NCBI GenBank assembly: GCA_964016885.1
Contig: OZ024743.1
Location: 16,203,472-16,267,471, forward strand
From: Eledone cirrhosa
Lineage: Eukaryota > Mollusca > Cephalopoda > Octopoda > Eledonidae
Length of the DNA: 64,000 nucleotides
Direction of reading: 5' to 3'
Part shown: in pieces, positions 52,076 through 64,000 of the stretch
Layout: each line of letters begins with the position of its first letter
How positions within the stretch are numbered: position 1 is the first letter of the stretch
Notes under the pieces: generated by a model
Told to the model about the DNA's origin: nothing
The model's input: the letters and a program-made list of their open reading frames with translations, nothing else
Databases searched by the model: none
Program-made: the position numbers and the translations under genes

Positions 52076-54644
52076 TTGATGAAAACATTATTTAAGGTAG
52101 AGTTCGATGGGTATGTCTGCAATATATAGTTATGGTTCCATATGTTCTAGGTGTAAGTTTAGAGATATTCAAGTGTGCTTGTCATCCTCCAAATATCAAT
52201 AAAATGGGGTGCTAGTAAGCAAAAGAGCTGATTCCTATGATGCATTCTGTTGGAATGGAATTAAAATAGAAGACAGAATAGAGTTACAGCACTGGAGCCT
52301 CAGAGAGATACAACTCCTTACAGATATACCTTGCATGATGTTGTTGCGAGCATTTATATTTCTCTATTTAAATATTTGTTGAGTTTTGTTTTATTTTTAA
52401 CTCACTACTGTTTATATATAAAAAAAGAATATACCAGTCACATGTTGACTTCTTTCATATTTATTTGTGGATTTCCATTGAGTTTTAAAGTACAAACAGA
52501 ATGGCTAAAGCGGTAGAATACTAGAATAAATTATTTTGCACTATTTAGGTACAATGTTTTCGTAGTCCTCTGTTGACTGAACCTTGTCCTATCGCACCCC
52601 ATTTCCCACCAACTCCCCAGTGTAATGAAATAAATTAGCATCATAATTCCCAAAATAAATATCGAAGAAAGAGAAAAATATATATTCAAAATTTGTTTGA
52701 AAATGTATTTAACATAACTGCATCAATCAGTAAAAAAAAAAAGAATTACAAATATCGATTATAAAAAAAATGGGATACGCTAGCTGCATCACATATGAAC
52801 AGCAACGTACTGAAAACAATCTGTTTTGTTTGTAGTATTTGCTTGTAGTATTTGATATATTTGCTTTTGATTTGTTGTTGTTAACTGCTACTGCAGACGG
52901 TGCCAAGAAAAGATCTGATCGAAGTTGTTTTACCTGTGAAAATATCTAAATCTTTTCTTTGAAATATATTATCCAATATGTCCTTCGAAGATAAGTGCTT
53001 ATTTTGAGGGAGATATAGCTGCTATTTGTTGTAGGTTGATCAAACATGTAGAAGTTAATTTGTTATCTAGAGGTCTGTAAAGTGTTGTTGATATTCTTGA
53101 TTTTGCAGTAATGGTTTAGTCCTAAGTCAAAACTGATTTATTAGGTCCTCAATCGAACGCGTTCTCTTATGAACCACTGGTCATGTTTTCAAGGCTAACA
53201 TAATTAAGGGTGCAATGTCGATTGAGCTCTCCATAAAGCGAAGTTCCTGTTCACACGCGTCTACTATTTCCGTATCCATATATACATGTGGCATGTCCAC
53301 TTGATTATATAAGTTTTTTTTATGACACGTACTTTTGTAATTCGAATAATGAAGGGCGATGAAATACGTAACATACTGATACGTGGATAGGATAGATTAA
53401 ACGCTTGAGTATGGCGGCCCAGCATGGCCGCAGTACAATGACTGAAATTAGTGAACGCGTACCAGACTAACTTTTAAAATTCGAACAGCATTTTATTTGG
53501 AAAAAAACAAACAAACATTTATTTAGAAATGTTGATTATATAACTCTTTTTACACTGGTAGAAATTACATTCGGCACATTTTCATTAAATTATTTATGCT
53601 TGAAATTGTATTTGAGAAACAATCTCTCCTCCCTCCCCTCTTTCTCTCTCCGTTTCTCAATTCTTTCTCAAATACAAGTTAAAAAAAATATATCAGTTGG
53701 TGAATTCGTTCCAAAGCACAACGAGTCATGCAATCTGTTACAGTTTTATTGCTGTTGTTTAGCCTCAAGTCAGGCATCATTGACTAGCAGAAATCAAAGG
53801 CATTCAAGCCTGTTTGACTATCTTATTTCCGTTTTCAAAGAGTATACAAACAGAAGAATATTATTTAATGTGTCCGTTTTTGTAAACACATTAAGGTAGG
53901 ATTTATGCGAAATTTTGCTGGTATTTTTAGCAGGTCAACCAATATGGGATTGGATTGCACCCATCTTCACATGAGGAAATATTTATTAAAAAATAATAAC
54001 AAGTAGGTGTTACAATGTCGTTGTTAATCGATCTGCTAGTAATAGCTAAGTGTAAGTCAATCTGGTTAGTTTCAATAAGAGATAGCAGCTTATATAATAA
54101 TGAGTCATTCAATGCACACTACAGGAAATAGACAAAAACGAAGACGGGATGGCCTCAACTGGAATCGCTCTCTATAATTATGAAGAAAACAACACATTTT
54201 AAAGAGAAAGCGCAAAAACTGTAGTTAAGCATGTGATAGCAGTAAAGAAGCGCACTTGTATTCCTGTACATGATTGGACGCATACATGTATGCATATCGG
54301 TAGCTGTTATCAAGACTACATATCGCCTCGTCGTTGCTGAGTTACATACATTTGGACATGTAAAATTAAAGACTCAAATGTTTGCAAAAGAAGGATGCGT
54401 ACAATAAGTTCCTATGCACTTCTACTGCAAAATTAGTTTAAAAAGGTTTCCTGACTCTTACATAGAGGCTAAGTCATTGATTGTAATATATGTAGCGTTG
54501 GTTAGTGTTTGAATAATATGCAAAAGTATAATAAAGACCATTCAGTTTATCCTTGAATATTTACTTTCTATTTCGTTTCCCGAAATCTACTTTCTCCAAT
54601 GTACATGAGCATTCATTAACCCCCCGCTTTTTTCTGTATATCCA
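52076..54644. other. Unassigned stretch with dispersed blocks
   Basis: No supported gene. 53007-53045 has GAGGGAGATATAGCTGCTAT, the core block also found at 21.9 and 48.2 kb; 53918-53945 has a looser match. 53408-53450 has ATGGCGGCCCAGCATGGCCG then ACAATGACTGAAA, which resembles the downstream part of another cephalopod SINE (moderate confidence). Confidence 0.45.

Positions 54645-58010
<3,366 letters not shown>

Positions 58011-58047
<37 letters not shown>
58011..58047. repeat. (TA)n, right flank of hairpin element copy 2
   Basis: Pure (TA)n directly after the element. Confidence 0.95.
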
Positions 58048-58048
<1 letters not shown>

Positions 58049-61000
58049 TAGATAAGATTTCACCCATCTAACCTTCATCTGATAACTTTCAATTACACAA
58101 TATTGGTAAACCCAGGGTACGATTTAACATGTATCAGTGGACTTCACGACTTCAAGAGGTTGCAGTTGCAAATGCTGCGTGACTTTATATAATTTTTATT
58201 TAGAGTTAATATCACTCTTTCACTCACCAACCAGTTTTTATAGTAGTCTTTTCGACTATCAACATATAGTTTTATATTAAAAGTTCCTATGTAAGTTATT
58301 CCTGGAAAAACCGATTCGAAATTTCCGTTTCTTATTTGCATTAGCTATTTTGGAAATTTCGAAGACAATTCATTATTGAATAGATGGACTCTCTTGATAG
58401 CGGATAAGTGTCAATTTGTTATCTTTACCTGTATGACTTTCAGCAAGTTTTAGTTAATGTACTTTTCTAAAAGCAATTTTGATTTTGCTTCTGCAAATAT
58501 TTTGCTGCTCTAGAGCCTATAAATGTGTCTTGTGAGACAATGTGTATTCATTGCAAAGAAAGTTCTGCATTTTATTAGAAGATCTGCCAACCCACATCAT
58601 TTGTTGATATTGTATGTGGCCTTCTTATGTGTTGACAGGTTAAAAATGGAGTTTGAATACAAATCGCAATAACTTGCCTATAGTCAGAACAGTTGCTGCG
58701 AACATAAACTAATAAACAGCAAACTCAAGTCGATAGATTTGCCGAAATCTTGTTTACAGCAGTTTGGAGAGAAAACATTTCTCGGGTGTCTGGTGCAAGA
58801 AAAGTAAAAGAAGAAATATTTTCTTTAGCTTTCAAAAACCTGAACCCGGTCGAGGGATCTTGAGTATATTTGTCTGATAGTAAGCGATATTGGCACAATA
58901 ATCCTAATTTTTCGGTAAGGTCTTCAATACTATAAAATACCGCAAACAAAATCTCATGTTGAAGAATTTTAGTTTTGAATAAGTACCGACATAACTGAGT
59001 AAATAAAAGGACTTCCGTTAAAACATGCTGAATTAATGTACACAAACCTATTGTCATTTAACTAATATATTCCGTGGAAATGTTTTTGTGGTCTTGTTCG
59101 CAGAGTGCAGCCTCAGTACTATAGCACCCTAGACCTAGAGCCCAGCATCCTCTCCCTTCCCATTATTTTATGACCCTTGAGCTCTCACCTTTCCCTTCTT
59201 TTTCCGTTTTCATAACCACAAAAAACACATAAATACAATATATATATATACACTCTCTGGCGTAGATATTTACTCAATACTATTAACAAACGTTGGTTGT
59301 TACCACTACTTCATATATGGGGTGTACGTTAGTCAAATACTCATTGATATATTGCCTACGAAATTAACTCATTATCTAATCAATTAATGTAAAGTAAGTG
59401 TGTTCTTATTGCCGTATAACCTCAGTAAACTTGTAATTTCAAAGGAAAAGTAAATTCGTAAGTGTATGTATACAATATCTAAGGAGTTAGTGGTATAATT
59501 ATATATTCATAAACGTAATGTAATTATTTACATATTTTGCAGATGTTTGTAATTCAGTCAACTTGCGAAATGTAAAATCTTTTGATGTCGACAGTCAAAT
59601 ATCAATATTATTTCTATTCTCTACCGTGGAATCTGAAATTAACACATTAAACATTTAAGTAAAACAAGATAAATCACCAATTAATATTATTTATTCATTG
59701 GTGAATTTCTGTTTCGTATTTTTCCTAAAATATATTTGCCTCAATGTAGTTTGTAATACTTATACTTCAGTCACAGTCAGCATAAATAATATTATATCCA
59801 AGACATGCGTTTGAAGTGAGAACTATAAGTTAGTTGACATCTAGCTTGTATTAAGAACACATAATCCATTTAAGCGTAGATTTCAATCCATATAATGAAT
59901 AGAATCAATGTTGATATGTGAATATCAGCAGAACATGTTCACATTTTTGTCGGGTATGTTTTAATTATCTATGTACATAAAACATTCAGTTTTGCAATTA
60001 AAAAATGTGAAAGAGAAAACTGAATGGAAATGAAACTGCAAACAGAGAGACGAGAAGTTAATAAAATGAACCGGAAGGACAATTAAGCACTAGAGCCATG
60101 TAGCATTTAACGTGCATATTGTAGTTCTGTTGATGGTAATGTTATCGGATTGCATGTTAATCCAGTAAGGAGCAATCATAAAATGTTGCACACCTTTAGA
60201 AATTTACTATTTTAAAATGTATGCAAAAGAGCCACGCTGATTTAATAGATGACTTTATATATAAACGGAGATTATTGTATACTGTTACCACATCACGTTC
60301 ATCTAGGTTCCCCAGATACATTTATCGTCATACATTCTGAAAAGTAAGAATTTCATTAGCTGTCCGTTGAAGAATGCTTTGAAACGACTAGTAGAGAAAT
60401 ATCAAAATAGATTATTTCTAATATTCTAAACGATTTTATCTTGTTGCAATTTCCATCTGGAAATGCTGAAACCTTCTATAGATTCCAATTTGATTCTGGA
60501 GCTAAATCCCGGCAAAATCATTTGGAAAAAATCGTCAGTAACTCATTATACATTTGTTCGTGTGGAATATCAACTGAACAAATTATGTGGAAAATAAACT
60601 GATTAAATATATTGAGCAGATTAAGAGAAAATCTTTGTTTTATTTCACATTTTTGTTGTTTTTGTTTATAATTGTTGATGAAACTGCTGACATTTGGGAA
60701 AGAGCAATTTGCTACTTATTATACGACATGTTGATACAAAGATATTCGATGAAAACATTCGTAAAAAATTCCTGATTTTGCAACACTAATTAAATTGTCT
60801 GTCGTCGTCATTAGTAAATCAATACTTGATCATTTTATAAAATGTGGGTAAGTCGAGAAACAGTACTAGGCAAAGGATATGATAGCTGCTCTACAATAGA
60901 AGGAAAGGAAGGTGAGTGCAAGCTAAAATAAAGAGCACGTATCCAAAATATGCTTTTTGTTAACTGAGATCCACATTAAATAGTTCTTGATGTGAATGAT

Positions 61001-61264
61001 CTTGTACTATCCGAAATAAAGAATCCTGTTGTCTCTGTCAAAGCATCGTGAGAGTAAAAGTGATATTCTCCTAAGAGTAATATTACATTTTGTTCTTCTA
61101 CAGTTGTTAATGATGGATCAATCAATCGATTAAAATTCAGTTGTTTAACCAACTGAATGTCCAACAGAGTTAACAGGAAAATGATTGAGTATTCCAGACA
61201 CTCGTGTAAACTTAACGTAATTCCCAAATCGAATCACTGTGATACAATATTTGACAAGGCCTTT
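58048..61264. other. Unassigned stretch
   Basis: AT-rich single-copy-looking DNA with no recognised repeat or gene. Open frames up to 110 codons (58725-59057 minus) show no domain signature. Confidence 0.4.
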
Positions 61265-61412
61265 TGAATTACAGATAGTGTCCATATCCCTGACCGCCAT
61301 ACTGTTTCACTCCATCCACTGAGAAGGATTGGGTCAAATCCTGCCTAAGGCAAAGATACTTGCTCAGGTAACTAGGCGGTGAACGTCTTAACCACTCAGC
61401 CATGCCTGCACC
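61265..61412 (-). mobile_element. SINE remnant with tRNA Ser/Leu-like head
   Basis: The reverse complement starts GGTGCAGGCATGGCTGAGTG GTTAAGACG. TGGCTGAGTGGTTAAGA is a canonical A-box of class II tRNAs, and GATTTGACCC is in the B-box position. The rest (TTCTCAGTGGATGGAG) resembles a second cephalopod SINE family, different from the common one in this window. It is not a functional tRNA: no acceptor stem or T-arm folding is evident. Confidence 0.6.
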
Positions 61413-62313
61413 TACATCTGGTAAAGTTAAACAATGAAAATATTAAACTAAGTTTCGAAAATCTTATTTTTGCTTCTAGAAATTAGGTTAATTTTGATTA
61501 ATCTATTTTCAAAAACTCCACATCGTGTGAATTACATGTTAGAAATAAAGTATATAGTTCATGTAGCTGTACCACCGAAACTTTTCAGAAAATGTTCAGT
61601 GTCAAAACAGACTTCTTTAAGAATGTTTTGAAGCATTTTGAAGTTTTTCCCCATAAAATATTAATGATGATCTATTGGTCAACTTTCCTTTTAAGAAGAT
61701 CATAATGATGTGGGTATATCATATTTCTACTCTTTGATTCATTGCACCATTTTTCTACTCATTCAACCTGAAGATTATCATTTCACTCTATACATGTTCT
61801 GTCTAAGTCTATATCAATTGATCCGCCTCTCTTTCTTTCATTCTCTCTAACTCTTATTCTCACACACACATTTTCTCTATCTCTTGCTCGCTCTTTTCTA
61901 TTTCCTTTCATCAACTAATCCAATTCCACTCATTGATTTCTTGCCAATTGCCCATTACATCCTGGACATTCGCTACAAGCTAGAGTAATGTTACTTAGAT
62001 TTAATGCACTTTGGTAAAGGTAATCTGATTCATATATACATCAATTCATGAAGTTGCAAGTTGTGAATTAATAATTCTATTGACAGAGTAGTCATTAATT
62101 CATAAGTTGACATGTGGAACTTTCTACATGTCTGCATATATATATTATAAATAATATATATAGAGTACATATATGTATGTATCTATAACAGGCAAAGGTA
62201 ACCATTTTCGAGCAATCGCCTTTTATGTTGTAGCTCATAATAAGGTGGACTGCACTAGGAAAAAATCCAAGGCAATTTTAAAGGCCGCAGTTTCACCATG
62301 AGTGAGATACGTG

Positions 62314-62315
<2 letters not shown>
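61413..62315. other. Unassigned stretch
   Basis: AT-rich, CT-rich near 61830-61900. Nothing recognised. Confidence 0.4.
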
Positions 62316-62404
<89 letters not shown>

Positions 62405-62405
62405 C
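62316..62405. repeat. (TA)n microsatellite
   Basis: Two (TA)n runs separated by AAACA. Confidence 0.97.
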
Positions 62406-62759
62406 CACATAAATACAGTTTGCAAGATTTAGCATTCTGGAGCCACTTTTCACTGTATATAAAGCACACAATTTACCCATCTCATTACAGTTGAAAATTG
62501 CAAACTTGACTGTCATCACAGATTATGAACCTGAAGATTGCGAAAGCATGAAAGTACATGTTCAATTAATACTTAACATTTAATATTCTACCATACAATT
62601 TCATTCTAATACCATTATACATTTTAAAGGATTGTAAATAAATCGTGTAAATTAGACAGAGTTGGAATTCCTTTTATTATTATAATCTTCTATACACAAT
62701 CATACACACCCGTGTATATTATTATCTATCTATATAAGTATATATATTCCTATTGTGTA

Positions 62760-64000
62760 ATTTATTTTGACCAGACCATGAGAAGTAGTAAAACCAGGAG
62801 ATCATTCTCAAGATCTCAACAGAGACTACCCGCAAGGAACGGGGAAACAAAACGTAGAATAACCAGATCACTCTCCAGATCTCAACAGAGATTACCCACA
62901 TGAAACTGGGCGAAAAAACGATATAAACCTGAAAGCAAAACTAGGACTTTTCCCCAGATTGTTAAAAATAATGCTAACAAGAAATGGAAAAATAATATAC
63001 ATAATACCAAAAATAGGATAAAATACATAACGAAACCAAATATAATATCACGACCAAAAGTTCATCAAGCAAACACCAACAGGAATACAAATCCTGAACA
63101 GAGAAAAATCCATTTTTTAACGTCAGGACAACAAAAACCGGAAAAAGAAAAACTCCAGGATGAAACATACCCAAAACAACTGTACACGTAGATCCTAAAA
63201 TAATTAATTTATCCAAAAGAGACCTTGACAATGCTGAAATGCAATTTCTGTCAAAAGGACTGAAATTCACACCGACTCCAACAGTCAACCACCAAGAACT
63301 GAAGGAGGATACCCAAGAATTCTGTCGAAAATTACGTCTTGTAGAATTCTTCGCTTATAAAAGTAATGAGAGTGATGAATCACTAGTAAAGAATAAATCA
63401 AATTTCACTCCGCCAAATCAGAAATGTCTGCACTTAAACGTATACAACATGATAAAAAAATAATAATTAAACAAGCATATAAAGGGGGTGCAGTTGTTAT
63501 AATGGATGCTGAATACTACGAGAATTTGGTTGAGGAACAACTGAAAAACATAACATTCTATCATGAAAAACTGTCAAATATAGACCACAACATCATGAAG
63601 AAGATCAACAACCTGACTTCAAAATACCACAATTCACTTACTGATAAGGAAAGAGACGACATCACCAATTTTGAGCCAAAACCCAGCAACCTGTATGGCC
63701 TACCTAAAGTTCATAAGTCAAAAGAAATACAACTGGCTGTAAGAGAACAAAACAGTGTGTACATTAAATTACTACACCCAAAATACTTAAAACTTAGACC
63801 TATTATAGCTGGTCCAACATGCCCCACCACCGTCTAAGCAATTTTGTTGACATTATTTTGAAACCACTATGTATTCACATATCCAGTTTCATCCGGGATG
63901 ATATCGACTTCCTGTCTCAACTTCCCAAAACCACGGAAACGAATTCACTTATGATGTGGTAAGCCTTTACACCAACATTACACATGATTTAGGAATGAAG
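62760..64000 (+). pseudogene. Penelope-like element: N-terminal region and start of reverse transcriptase (runs off the window)
   Basis: The N-terminal frame (62779-62901) is Arg/Ser-rich with a 22-residue tandem duplication (SFSRSQQRLPA and SLSRSQQRLPT). After a stop and ~340 bp of broken frame comes FLSKGLKFTPTPTVNH, QEFCRKLRLVEFFAYK (63244-63360), characteristic of Penelope-type proteins. A frameshift near 63425 leads into KQAYKGGAVVIMDAEYYENL, SNLYGLPKVHKSKEI and LKLRPIIAGPTCP. Another shift near 63830 gives RLSNFVDIILKPLCIHISSF and IRDDIDFLSQLPK. A last shift near 63950 gives YDVVSLYTNITHDLGMK (RT motif A with its Asp) at the right edge. At least three frameshifts make it inactive. Whether a GIY-YIG domain follows cannot be seen. 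Confidence 0.85.

Noticed and set aside
61265..61412. Possible genuine tRNA gene because of a perfect A-box
   Set aside because: No acceptor stem pairing, no intact T-arm at the right distance, and the downstream part continues as a SINE-like body.

Overview
The window reads as repeat-dominated nuclear DNA of a cephalopod mollusc, most probably an octopus. The main evidence is the repeat repertoire: many copies of a tRNA-derived SINE with a conserved body and 3' end, LINE tails ending in (GAT)n or (CAT)n next to a short CATGCTAGCATG-type palindrome, Penelope-like elements, and very long (TA)n, (CA)n, (GA)n and (TTC)n tracts. That assignment rests on recognising these repeat families, not on a database search. 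I found no host protein-coding gene that I can support. Everything with protein-coding character is a transposable element, mostly frameshifted or truncated. One possible terminal exon (50862-51080) is reported as weak.

Layout. 1-6.6 kb: LINE and SINE remnants, a CR1-like LINE C-terminus, a Penelope-like 3' end, and three large inverted repeats. 7-11.5 kb: antisense copies of LINE families A and B, with a 112-bp unit triplicated in one 3' region. 13.4-16.2 kb: a hairpin-bearing element inside a (TA)n tract, then a degenerate DNA transposon with inverted ends and a broken transposase. 16.2-25.4 kb: mostly unassigned AT-rich DNA with SINEs, LINE tails and local duplications. 25.4-44.8 kb: a dense retroelement cluster. 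It holds LINE A; five copies of two restriction-like-endonuclease (REL) LINE families, here C and D, on the minus strand; and three copies of an apurinic-endonuclease LINE resembling the Tx1/L1 group. Many of these elements are joined through (ATT)n tracts. 45-52 kb: SINEs and a Penelope-like GIY-YIG 3' end. 52-62 kb: largely unassigned, with microsatellites, a second copy of the hairpin-bearing element and a tRNA-headed SINE remnant. 62.7-64 kb: the head of a Penelope-like element that runs off the window.

How the parts relate. The SINE 3' end resembles the 3' end of the Tx1-like LINE, which suggests that LINE supplies the SINE's retrotransposition machinery. The REL LINEs sit at (ATT)n = (TAA)n tracts, as expected of a TAA-repeat-targeting Dong/R4-type element. 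The two hairpin-bearing elements keep their stems complementary although the outer stem sequences differ between copies. All identities are judged by eye, and boundaries are approximate to several bases unless a duplication or junction fixes them.
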